DNA of 17,768 nucleotides from SZUA-430 sp964483585. GTDB lineage: Bacteria > Pseudomonadota > Alphaproteobacteria > Micropepsales > Micropepsaceae. Numbering within the stretch: the first letter of the stretch is position 1; each line of letters opens with the position of its first letter. The stretch is taken from NCBI GenBank assembly GCA_964483585.1, contig CAZABH010000050.1, positions 1-17,768 on the forward strand. Direction: 5' to 3'. The position numbers and the translations under genes are program-made. Below, piece by piece: positions 9,501 to 14,822 of the stretch. The notes under the pieces are model-generated. The model ran no database searches and had not been told where the DNA came from. It worked only from the letters and a program-made list of their open reading frames with translations.

Positions 9501-11309
9501 ACGCTGGTGAGGGTGACGAACGCAAACGATGCTCCCGTCATCATTTCTGACGGCGCTGCGCCCGCAACAACCATTGCCCTTGTCGAGAACACGACTGCAG
9601 TCACCATCGTGCAAGCGACGGACGTTGACCCCGGCACCACGCTCACCTATTCGATAGCAGGTGGGGCGGACGCCGCGCTGTTCCAGATCGATGCCGCGAC
9701 GGGGGCTCTCGCTTTTGTGAGTGCTCCCGACTTCGAGGCGCCAGGCGATAGCGATGGTGACAATATCTACAGGGTGACGGTCGGCGTGTCGGATGGCGCG
9801 CTCAGCGATACACAAGAGCTAACTGTTTCAGTGACGAATGCGATCGGCGTGACGGTCAACGGGACTGTCGCTGACGATGTCATTACGCCCGTTTCTACCG
9901 TCGCGGGCGGGTTGTTCCCGACTGGCGAGGAGGACGAGCTGTTCGGTGCCGAGGGCGATGACACCCTCGACGGTGGTGCCGGCGCAGACATGATGGCTGG
10001 CGGACAGGGTGACGATATCTATTTCGTGGATGATATCGGCGACGTCGTGGTCGAGGGCGCGGAAGAGGGTGTCGATGAAGTTCGCACTTCGCTTTCCTCG
10101 TACACTTTGGGCGAAAATGTCGAGAACCTGCGCTATGTCGGGACAAGTAACTTCACAGGCACTGGCAACAGCCTGGCCAATGTCATGGTGGGCGGGGCCG
10201 GCAATGATATTCTGTTCGGTGCCGAAGGCAGAGACACCTTCGTCGCCGGGTTGAGTGACGGCGACGATCACTATGATGGCGGAGAGGGTGGGGATACCTA
10301 CAGCCTTGCCGCACTTACAGAAGCTGTGGTCGTTGATTTGGTCGCCGGCAGTGCAATCGGGACGCAGTCCGGTCATGACACCTTGGTCAGCATCGAGCAT
10401 GTCATCGGCGGTCTTGGCGATGACCACATTATGGGTGATGCCGGCAGCAACAGGCTGTCGGGTGGAGGTGGCAACGACACGCTTTACGGCGGTATTGCTG
10501 GCTCTGATATCCTCGAGGGTGGTGCCGGGAACGATACATACATCGTCGATCGCGGTTTCAGTATCACTGTGCGGGAGTTTGCTGGCGAGGGCACAGATAC
10601 TGTCATGGCAAGCGTGACCTATGTGCTTGGGCAGAATCTGGAGAACCTTATCCTCACGGGGTCGGCAAACATCAACGGTAGTGGCAACATGGCCGATAAT
10701 GTGCTGACGGGGAACAGCGGCGCGAATGTTCTGAGTGGTGGCCTTGGCAATGATCGGTTTGTTGCGTCGATTGATGACGGCAACGACTCTTATGTCGGCG
10801 GGATGGGGATCGATACTCTTGACCTCTCCTTGATCACGTCCGGTGTTGATGTAAATCTCGTCACCGGACGTGCATCTGGCGCACAGATCGGCAACGACAC
10901 GCTTTCGGGGATCGAGAACGTCATTGGCGGCAGTGGTGCAGACCGTATCACGGCAGGTAGTGGCGCGAATGTTCTCACGGGTGGCGCTGGGGCTGACGTC
11001 TTTGCATGGCTGACGACATCTGCTGCAGGGAATGGTGCGTTTCGGGATATCGTGACAGACTTCATGCAGGGTGTGGATCGCATTGACCTGAGCGGCATCG
11101 ATGCAAACACACGGATTGCCGGGGACCAGGCCTTCAAGCTGCTGCTCTCGCCGGGTGCGGCGTTCACGCGAACGCCTGGTGAGCTGCGCTATGCCTATGA
11201 TTCCGGGAACACGATCATTTCCGGTGACGTGAATGGGGATGGCGTGGCTGACTTCCAGATCCAGCTGATCGGAGCGATTGCGCTCAATCCTGGCGACTTC
11301 ACGCCGTGA
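543..11309 (+). CDS. Giant RTX adhesin-like protein with seven C-type lectin domains, FG-GAP propeller and cadherin-like domains
   Basis: 3588 residues, intact, with no signal peptide. Order, with approximate residues: unrecognised N-terminal region 1-200; RTX 202-316; CTLD1 317-517; RTX 520-600; FG-GAP propeller 600-943; RTX 945-1060; CTLD2 1063-1260; RTX; CTLD3 1438-1592; RTX; CTLD4 1704-1876; RTX; CTLD5 1963-2127; RTX; CTLD6 2214-2410; RTX; VCBS/Ig-like 2530-2620; cadherin-like 2622-2727; CTLD7 2737-2897; cadherin-like 2900-3000; cadherin-like 3001-3103; RTX 3104-3484; C-terminal domain 3485-3588. RTX nonapeptides (for example GGAGDDTLDGG) bind Ca2+ in a parallel beta-roll. The C-terminus (DFMQGVDRIDLSGID, then GDVNGDGVADFQIQLIG) matches the serralysin/M10 C-terminal domain that carries type I secretion signals. 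No protease motif is seen. The CTLDs keep EGVWRW and WND/WDD motifs. Only three Cys are present in the lectins, so folding probably relies on Ca2+ rather than disulfides. I infer a secreted or surface adhesin. The ligand is unknown and no exporter genes are nearby. Confidence 0.9.
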   Translation: MTSFRIPNTGYEYIELVRSDGVRSYATGAVGAGGEWIYTIADPTFNNGLSFSAIALEHTQTVVSHASTAASRLAVVQSEFGASAQLADFSDVQRAYSLVGNNLVNYIDLKEVNLPNIGDYDGKWYNNEGPFITYGGATHWSSTGRAFFISAHDGQIPVSWLVHDSVGSNQIDVGSWIYDRQILAKITYSSSQLLFSSSSASVEGTDGNDLFIAGAAVEAFYGRQGSDTVSYEVAASSVIASLSNPASNSGFAAGDTFSSIENLTGSAFNDVLTGDGNDNTLMGGLGDDTLDGGDGTDTADYSTATSGVTVTLAGSPTLTAASITNPATQFFNPANGHIYEVRNEAVTWTEALNRSAQAMLGGYTGYLATSTSAAENTFLTNLTLAHVTTGWNNNTVWLAGSDAAVEGVWRWVAGPEAGQQFWSGGSGGSATVPQYWSWYVGNPANENGASGLSGSFSNPTGTGSDFLFLYGSVFGAVGSYTGQWDDAYSSITAVSTPSSPIASSDGVRNAYIIEFGGVVGSGGTATGGAGNDQLIRIENVTGSAFNDVLTGDERANTLIGGSGDDLLDGGAGDDVLDGGDGADTLIGGDGDDTLIGGAGGVSVFELSAPIALPSGAWPHSIVFHDMNSDGHLDVLVGNEFSQTVSIFYNDGSGNLGPAQSVASGGGSAYAYVGDVNRDGILDLVTPHYYSGTIAVILGAGNGSYGPPTIFSAGGSSVITLALTDINNDGSLDIVAPIDGQNVVKVFLNNGQGSFSLNGTYQVGSAPNVIQTADFNGDGYADVAVSNYGGYSMSVLLNDKAGGFLPQTQYSGGDWVLGVGDIDNDGDTDIVSGTRSGVVVWKNNGAGGMTQATVLNQGVAVGSIDLKDINGDGNLDLVGTTQSGPNSVVTMLGDGQGGFLTQTWQALSLPSLSYAAAAGDLNGDGLPEVISANAGANSISVFMNTTTSGGPNILVGGLGNDIYVVSNAGDVVTENPDEGIDEVRTPLGAYTLGANVENLTYTGSGNFIGTGNELANVIAGGAGDDTLSGGAGDDILDGGDGTDTADYSTATAGVTVTLSGGGSLTQASITNPATQFYWDPALGGNGHIYEVRNQAVTWTEAMSLSAQASLGGHTGYLATSTSEAENRFLTSLVISHVTTGWDNNTVWLAGSDAAEEGVWRWMAGPETGQQFWSGGGSGNATVPQHWSWYGSDPNNENAACGRSGCLSNPTGTGSDYLFLSGIYGSNGLWDDAYSSTTAVTTPSSPIASPDGLRTAYIVEYGGILNPRGIATGGAGADQLINIEHVIGSAFADMVIGNSGDNTLAGMAGNDTLDGGSGSDTLDGGIGSDTLIGGAGNDIYLIDDVGDTTTEGADEGTDEVRTTLATYTLGANVENLTYTGSGNFIGTGNELANVIAGGAGDDTLDGGSGDDTLDGGAGIDTADYSTATSGVTVALSGGGLLTQASITDPATQFYWDPAQGGNGHIYQVVNASVDWTTALNGAAAMTLGSVVGHLATITTAAENEFVKSKLGGYSFVWLAGSDADQEGVWKWVAGPEAGTIFSNGANAVPGGFVDWAGGQPDNSANEDFLHYAWGVVAWNDVYPSFTSPYLVEYSVAVSAGGSATGGAGSDQLLNMENVIGSAFDDTLFGDVGDNVLDGGDGNDTLNGDAGNDTLVGGAGADTMSGGIGNDVYVVDSISDVVVEGPDAGTDEIRTTLNQYTLSSTTALTAAHITDPATQHFNPTNGHIYQYVLNAGTWDQAFAMAQAQSLGGTRGYLATVTSDAEQQFIWSKVPVNPPLGWWLGGNDLGAQGVWRWIDGPEAGQQFWQGGGNGSTVNGSYAHWDAGALPPQPNGPDYPGSGERYLTIQGNIPWNNLTAGYWGDDGAVGHNYGAIVEFGGLAGASGQSAIENLTFIGAGDFVGTGNDLDNVITGGSGNDSLNGLAGNDTLVGGLGDDILDGGGGTDTADYSAASSGVTVMLSGGGSLTQASITNPATQFYWDPALGGNGHIYEVVNASVDWHTALSAAGSMSLAGVQGYLATITSAAENAFAEAMLQGYNFVWLGGSDAGQEGVWTWASGPEAGTVFSNVGTAANGSFVDWVLDNPNSGTAENYLHYCSINHLLGAGLGGGLGWNDVFPQYASPYLVEYGGMPAVGGSATGGAGTDQLISIENVIGSAHADTIIGDGGANVLTGLGGNDLLSGGAGNDTLDGGDGTDTADYSTATSGVAVTLSGAGPLTQASITNPATQFFNPANGHVYEVRNQPVTWTEARNFALQASLAGAQGYLVTITSAAENSFVSNLVNQGVTTGWDNGSIWLGASDAAQEGVWRWIDGPEAALQFWQGNSNGTSVNGMYQNWMLSYVVDENGAGGNSGVVSNPTGTGSDYAFLGVRSGMPYGAWDDTYSSITATSTPSSPIASSDGVRNAFIIEYGGTGAVGGSATGGAGNDQLLSIENVIGSAYDDSLTGDAGDNLLDGGAGNDALRGGGGNDRLVGGAGTDTAIFSGVRQSYGISENTDGTLSVVGVDGADTTDGVELFQFADGTYTRAQLFAAAPVATDSSFTLAEDTVAEGAVSATDANGDLLTYGVVTGPTNGSLTLTADGSWTYTPNADFAGNDSFTFVANDGALSSQPATVSLTVTAVEDAPEIVSNGGASSAALSVAENTSAVTVVVATDADPGTTLTYSIAGGADAALFQIDATTGALAFVSAPDFEAPGDVGSNNIYDVVVQASDGTLTDTQALAVSVADVNEAPTGISFGGASLSAADITNPARQFFWDPALGGNGHVYEVVSRLGTWTEARDLAAGMTLAGAVGHLVTITSAAENAFVVALPGTDLGFIGASDAAEEGVWRWVTGPEAGTVFWRAGTGAEPGQYVNWLAGQPDNYPNSPTGEDFGQLYAGTWNDAPDAAWGHITSQSFIVEYAQAAPSIAENNAPGALISTLTAQDPDGPGSGFAGPFTYALVAGDGDADNAAFSIVGNELRLNGTADFETKSSYSVRVQVTDAGGLSYATSTLVRVTNANDAPVIISDGAAPATTIALVENTTAVTIVQATDVDPGTTLTYSIAGGADAALFQIDAATGALAFVSAPDFEAPGDSDGDNIYRVTVGVSDGALSDTQELTVSVTNAIGVTVNGTVADDVITPVSTVAGGLFPTGEEDELFGAEGDDTLDGGAGADMMAGGQGDDIYFVDDIGDVVVEGAEEGVDEVRTSLSSYTLGENVENLRYVGTSNFTGTGNSLANVMVGGAGNDILFGAEGRDTFVAGLSDGDDHYDGGEGGDTYSLAALTEAVVVDLVAGSAIGTQSGHDTLVSIEHVIGGLGDDHIMGDAGSNRLSGGGGNDTLYGGIAGSDILEGGAGNDTYIVDRGFSITVREFAGEGTDTVMASVTYVLGQNLENLILTGSANINGSGNMADNVLTGNSGANVLSGGLGNDRFVASIDDGNDSYVGGMGIDTLDLSLITSGVDVNLVTGRASGAQIGNDTLSGIENVIGGSGADRITAGSGANVLTGGAGADVFAWLTTSAAGNGAFRDIVTDFMQGVDRIDLSGIDANTRIAGDQAFKLLLSPGAAFTRTPGELRYAYDSGNTIISGDVNGDGVADFQIQLIGAIALNPGDFTP
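2340..3375 (+). other. Seven-repeat FG-GAP/VCBS beta-propeller encoded inside the RTX gene
   Basis: Seven Ca2+-loop motifs of the DxNxDGxxD type begin at residues 625, 674, 724, 773, 820, 867 and 919 (DMNSDGHLDV, DVNRDGILDL, DINNDGSLDI, DFNGDGYADV, DIDNDGDTDI, DINGDGNLDL, DLNGDGLPEV). The spacing of 47-52 residues and the count of seven fit one closed integrin-alpha-like propeller. It interrupts an RTX tract: DTLIGGAGG ends just before it and ILVGGLGNDIYVV resumes just after. Confidence 0.85.
3519..3607 (+). repeat. 89-bp exact direct repeat, copy 1
   Basis: Identical base for base to 4647-4735, 1128 bases downstream, in the same reading frame. It encodes the RTX-associated segment ANVENLTYTGSGNFIGTGNE and the residues after it. 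Perfect identity, including third codon positions, points to recent duplication or gene conversion rather than selection on the protein. Confidence 0.95.
4647..4735 (+). repeat. 89-bp exact direct repeat, copy 2
   Basis: Second copy of the block at 3519-3607. The match breaks at a single base on each side (T for G before it, A for T after it) and then degrades gradually, as expected for a conversion tract within a larger duplicated RTX-plus-lectin module. Confidence 0.95.
8498..8617 (+). repeat. 120-bp near-exact repeat in cadherin-like domain, copy 1
   Basis: Matches 9629-9748 with four mismatches by eye over 120 bases. It encodes the core of a cadherin-like domain, from DPGTTLTYSIAGGADAALFQ to FVSAPDFEAPG. 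The two copies flank CTLD7 and another cadherin-like domain, so CTLD7 sits within a duplicated cadherin region. Confidence 0.9.
9629..9748 (+). repeat. 120-bp near-exact repeat in cadherin-like domain, copy 2
   Basis: Second copy of the block at 8498-8617, 1131 bases downstream and in frame. The sequence diverges beyond the block (GDVGSNNIYD in the first copy, GDSDGDNIYR in the second), which delimits the homogenised tract. Confidence 0.9.
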
Positions 11310-11354
11310 TGCGGTGGTGTGGCTTCTGTCAGGATCACGGGTATGCGCTTGTAC

Positions 11355-12158
11355 TTACATCGGTGAGCGCCAGTTATGCGGATCGATGGGCTCAAGTCCG
11401 ATGACTTTTCGCTGTGAACCTTGGGGCAGGCACAGCATGTTGAGTGAAGCCGTGTTGCCGAGTACATCCTCGGCGACACCGTTGAAATTGTCGGGGCGGT
11501 AGAGCGGGGCGACATGCCAGTAAAGGCTGTAGCCCATTGCTGCGATTTGTGTGATGAGTGCGCCCTGCTTTTCCATGCGGTCATTCTCGATGTAGAGAAG
11601 GGGCTGGAACCGTCGGATGCTTTCTGAGGCTCCTGACAGCACGCTAGTCTCCCAGCCCTCGACGTCGATTTTGAGGAAATGCAGTGCGTCGAGATCGAGG
11701 GAGTCGAGGCGCCTGACGCGTATTGCCACGCTTTCGCCGCTGCGCGCATCATTGACCGAGATGCCACCGAAATTGCCGGGCGCAGTGAAGTCCATCTCGG
11801 GCATGCGCGCTTCGCCATCTGCATCGCCAAGGGCGTCCGGATAGGCGTGCGCATTCCGGATCCCGTTGATGGTCAGGTTGGTGCAGAGCAGCTGGAACAC
11901 GCGCCGCTGTGGTTCGAAGGCGAAAAATCGACCGGGCGCGCAGAGCCTTGCCAGCATCACGCTGTGTGACCCGATGTTGGCGCCGACCTCCACGACAGTA
12001 TCTCCCGGGCGTACAAGCTGGCGGAACATGTCTGCTTCGGCGGCGCAGTACTCGCCGTAAAGGGCGAGGGCTCTTGAAACATAGACATCCGACGAGAAGA
12101 CCCACATGGGGCCATCGACGGTGTTCACGCGAACAATGTCGCCAATGCTTGGGGGCAT
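11355..12158 (-). CDS. FkbM-family SAM-dependent methyltransferase
   Basis: 267 residues, full length for the FkbM family, whose members usually O-methylate sugars or polyketide hydroxyls using S-adenosylmethionine. The SAM-binding loop is VVEVGANIGSHS (residues 55-66), followed by the acidic motif FAFEPQ (79-84) and the family signature KIDVEGWE (163-170). No signal peptide or membrane segment is seen, so it should be cytoplasmic. It starts 25 bases after the stop of the TPR gene on the same strand, so the two are probably co-transcribed. An AGGA directly abuts the ATG, a poor spacing that suggests weak or coupled translation. It is convergent with the RTX gene across 45 bases. With two glycosyltransferases nearby, methylation of a surface glycan is the likeliest job. 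The substrate is inference. Confidence 0.88.
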   Translation of the reverse strand: MPPSIGDIVRVNTVDGPMWVFSSDVYVSRALALYGEYCAAEADMFRQLVRPGDTVVEVGANIGSHSVMLARLCAPGRFFAFEPQRRVFQLLCTNLTINGIRNAHAYPDALGDADGEARMPEMDFTAPGNFGGISVNDARSGESVAIRVRRLDSLDLDALHFLKIDVEGWETSVLSGASESIRRFQPLLYIENDRMEKQGALITQIAAMGYSLYWHVAPLYRPDNFNGVAEDVLGNTASLNMLCLPQGSQRKVIGLEPIDPHNWRSPM

Positions 12159-12183
12159 TCCTGTCTGTCGAAGAATGGCAGCC

Positions 12184-13164
12184 TCACGTCTTTTGGAGCT
12201 TGAAGGGGGCGAGGCGCTGGTCGATCCCCTTGTCGAAGCGCCTCGCTGCCGCGAGATCTTCGGCTGACCCCTGTGGGTCGTTCAGTCGACGCTTCACGAT
12301 GCCCCGAATATAGAGTGGCCATGCCAGGCGAGGGTCAATCGCAAGTGCCGCGTTGCTGTCGGCGCGGGCACGAACCAGATCGTTCCGCAGAAGGTTCACC
12401 AGCGCCCGCAGGCCGAGGTTCACCGGCTGCTTCGGGTTCAGCTTTAGTGCCGCATTGCAGTCGGCGAGTGCGTTATCGAGGTTGGTGCCCTGCCGCGCCT
12501 TTGCGAGGCATCTGTTCCCGAGGGCTTCTGGGTATTTCGGGGAAAGCTTGATCGCTTCGCCATAGTCGCGGATCGACTCTGCCATGCGTCCCTGCGTGTA
12601 GTGTGCCAGTCCACGATTGAACCACGCCAAGGTGAAGTCCGGGCGAAGCGTGATGGCCTGGCTGAAGTCCGCGTTTGCCTTTTCTGTTGCGCCCAGCGCC
12701 GCGTGCACGAGTCCGCGATTGTTCCAGGCGAGCGCCATCTTGGGCTCAATCTGAAGAGCCTTGTTGTAATCCGCCATGGCACGGTCGAGGGCGCCGTTGC
12801 TTGCGTAGACAAGCCCTCGGTCGTTGTAGGCATTCGCGAGGCGTGGGTTGAGCTTGATTGCTTCGCTGAAATCGGCGACGGCCTGCACAGGAGGAGCGCC
12901 AAGCGCGATGCGTGCATTGGCCCGGTGATAGAACGCAAGCGCTCTCTGCGTGGCCTGTTCCTTGGTCGATGCGATGATCGTGCTGCAAGCTTCGATGACC
13001 CGCTGGGCATCCTTTCCGGCGCATTCCACCATCGGACCTTTTGCCGTGGCTGCGGAAGGCGGTGGGGCGACTGCGGGCCGTGCCGTGGGCTGTGCCATCG
13101 AGAGCCCCGCTGTCACAGCCATGAGATACGAGCAAGCGAATACGCGCCGCGTTCTGCCAGTCAT
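12184..13164 (-). CDS. Secreted tetratricopeptide-repeat protein
   Basis: 326 residues from the chosen ATG. The N-terminus has basic residues (MTGRTRRVF), a hydrophobic stretch and a SMA|QP cleavage site, which is a Sec signal peptide, so the product is periplasmic or outer-membrane associated. A Pro/Ala-rich linker and two Cys (VECAGK, IEACST) precede about seven TPR units with typical endings such as AIKLNPRLANAYNDRGLVYA and ALQIEPKMALAWNNRGLVHA. TPRs bind protein partners; no catalytic domain is present. The frame extends upstream to ATG 13176 and GTG 13206. I prefer ATG 13164 because the signal peptide then begins properly and GGGG lies a few bases ahead. It is divergent from the glycosyltransferase pair and upstream of the FkbM gene. 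It may be a scaffold for surface assembly, but its role is unproven. Confidence 0.85.
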   Translation of the reverse strand: MTGRTRRVFACSYLMAVTAGLSMAQPTARPAVAPPPSAATAKGPMVECAGKDAQRVIEACSTIIASTKEQATQRALAFYHRANARIALGAPPVQAVADFSEAIKLNPRLANAYNDRGLVYASNGALDRAMADYNKALQIEPKMALAWNNRGLVHAALGATEKANADFSQAITLRPDFTLAWFNRGLAHYTQGRMAESIRDYGEAIKLSPKYPEALGNRCLAKARQGTNLDNALADCNAALKLNPKQPVNLGLRALVNLLRNDLVRARADSNAALAIDPRLAWPLYIRGIVKRRLNDPQGSAEDLAAARRFDKGIDQRLAPFKLQKT

Positions 13165-13292
13165 CTTGCACCCCATTCTCGAATCCCAGGCTGCGTGGCC
13201 GGACACCTTACATCATGGCATCTTGCCGAAACCGGCGGCCCGGTGCAATTCTGCCGCGCGAACCACAACTGGTTTTTTCTCCGGCAGGACGT
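13165..13292. promoter_or_regulatory. Divergent intergenic region with two hairpins
   Basis: This 128-base gap separates the TPR gene (minus) from the first glycosyltransferase (plus) and must hold both promoters. No strong -35/-10 pair is apparent. It holds a perfect GC stem, ACCGG (13231-13235) and CCGGT (13240-13244). A second hairpin, AACCA (13261-13265) with TGGTT (13270-13274), runs straight into a run of six T that ends at 13278, just before the ribosome binding site. Confidence 0.35.
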
Positions 13293-14822
13293 ATGTCAGA
13301 CCTTGAGAGCCTCTATAATCAGGCGTTTGCCGCCTACCGGGCGGGAAAGGCTGACCAGGCTGGCCGTTATCTGCAGCAACTATTGCAGTCGCGCCCCGGC
13401 GACCCGCGGGCCTGCCTGCTCAAAGGCGTGGTCCATCCGAAGACGGACCCGGCGATTGGTCTTTCCCTGGTGGAGCAGGCCTGTTTTGCCAACCCGGCCG
13501 ACGCGCAGGCTTGGTACAATCTGGGTGTATTTGAGGCCGAGCGCGGCCGTCTCGACCTTGCGCTTGGCTGCTACGAGCGTACCGTGCTTCTTGATCCGCT
13601 GCACGTTGACGCCCTAGGTAACGGCAGCGAACTCCTGCGCCGTTTCGACCGGTTTGACGAGGCACTGGAATGGGCCGATCGGCAGCTTGCGTTGGGCGCC
13701 GAGAGCTGGGCCCCGCACCTGAACCGCGCAGTCTGCCTGCTGCAAATGAAGCGGTTCGACGAGGCGCTGGCCGCCTTTGGTCGAGCGGCGGTACTGGATC
13801 CGCAGCGTCCGATCATCCAGTGGGAAGCCTTTGCGCTCCACCTCTTTGCCAAGCGTTTTCGAGAGGCATGGCGCTGCTTCGAGAGCCGCTTTGCGTGCGG
13901 TCACCTGAATGGCGTGTTCCATTACCCGTTCCCCCAGCCCCGCTGGACGGGCGAGAACCTGTCCGGCAAGCATATCCTGGTCCACAACGAGCAAGGGCTC
14001 GGTGACCAGATCATGTTTGCAAGCGCCCTGCCCGAAGTCATGGCGAAGGCCGCCCGCACGACGCTGGTGGTCTCTCCGGAGCTTGAAGGGCTGTTTCGCG
14101 CCTCGTTCCCGCAGGCCGAGGTGTTTCCGGCGGTCAACGGGCGCGTTGCCGGCGACCATCCTGTTCCGCCGTGGATGGACCGGCTTGCGCCCGTCGACTA
14201 CCAGATCCCCATAGGCAGCCTTATGCACCTGCTGCGCAACACGCCCGAGAGCTTTTCCGGTGTCGAGTCGTGGATGCGACCGTCCGATGCGGCGCGTGTG
14301 CGATGGAAAGAGATCGCGGCCCGGACGTGGCGCGGGCCGAGGCGACCGCGTGTCGGCCTTTGCTGGGCCAGCAATCCCGCGCTCTTCCGCATGGATTCGA
14401 GCCGGCGTGCCGTCAAGAAAAGCATGAGCCTCGACGCGATGATCCCGCTGATGGATGTCGACGGGGTTGACTTCGTGAGCGTGCTGAACTGGACTATCGA
14501 TCCGATGCCAGCCCCCATGCAGGGGCGGCTCATCGACCTGTCGGATGACCTGCGTTCGATGGACGATACGGCGGCTCTGGTCGAGCATCTTGACCTCGTG
14601 ATCGTTGTCGACACGTCGGTTGCGCATCTTGTGGGTGCGATGGGGCGGCCTGTCTGGCTGCTTCTGCATGACTTTGCCGACTGCCGCTGGACTTTGCAGG
14701 GCGAGCATTCCTACTGGTATCCCTCGATGCGCATGATCCGCCAGCGCAACGCCGGCGACTGGCCTGAGGTGATTGCCGACACGAAGGCGCGACTTGCTGC
14801 GCAGGATTGGATCTTGTCATGA
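13293..14822 (+). CDS. TPR-containing GT-B (heptosyltransferase-like, GT9-type) glycosyltransferase 1
   Basis: 509 residues. The N-terminal half (about 5-200) is TPR helices, for example AQAWYNLGVFEAERGRLDLA. The C-terminal half is a GT-B fold of the type grouped with family 9: the loop ILVHNEQGLGDQIMFASALP at about 228 and the nucleotide-sugar-side motif DTSVAHLVGAMGRPVWLLL at about 440. Such proteins transfer a sugar from an activated donor; the TPRs may recognise a protein acceptor. No signal peptide is seen, so it is cytoplasmic. The frame is open upstream to 13215, but ATG 13293 follows AGGA and begins a sensible TPR domain, so I use it. Its TGA overlaps the next gene's ATG. Donor and acceptor cannot be read from the sequence. 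Protein glycosylation (flagellin or adhesin) and polysaccharide synthesis are both possible. Confidence 0.85.
   Translation: MSDLESLYNQAFAAYRAGKADQAGRYLQQLLQSRPGDPRACLLKGVVHPKTDPAIGLSLVEQACFANPADAQAWYNLGVFEAERGRLDLALGCYERTVLLDPLHVDALGNGSELLRRFDRFDEALEWADRQLALGAESWAPHLNRAVCLLQMKRFDEALAAFGRAAVLDPQRPIIQWEAFALHLFAKRFREAWRCFESRFACGHLNGVFHYPFPQPRWTGENLSGKHILVHNEQGLGDQIMFASALPEVMAKAARTTLVVSPELEGLFRASFPQAEVFPAVNGRVAGDHPVPPWMDRLAPVDYQIPIGSLMHLLRNTPESFSGVESWMRPSDAARVRWKEIAARTWRGPRRPRVGLCWASNPALFRMDSSRRAVKKSMSLDAMIPLMDVDGVDFVSVLNWTIDPMPAPMQGRLIDLSDDLRSMDDTAALVEHLDLVIVVDTSVAHLVGAMGRPVWLLLHDFADCRWTLQGEHSYWYPSMRMIRQRNAGDWPEVIADTKARLAAQDWILS
14819..14822 (+). promoter_or_regulatory. ATGA stop-start overlap
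   Basis: The stop of the first TPR-glycosyltransferase and the start of the second share four bases, a standard signature of translational coupling. A GGATTGGA stretch lies just upstream within the first gene. Confidence 0.8.

Noticed and set aside
543..11309. The RTX protein as a serralysin protease or an RTX pore-forming toxin
   Set aside because: No HExxH zinc motif and no hydrophobic pore region are visible. Only the C-terminal secretion-type domain is shared with serralysins.
11310..11354. Terminator between the convergent RTX and FkbM genes
   Set aside because: The 45-base gap has no stable stem followed by a T-run on either strand.
12601..13617. A 338-codon plus-strand frame across the TPR gene and the first glycosyltransferase
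   Set aside because: It overlaps two better-supported genes and its translation has no recognisable domain.
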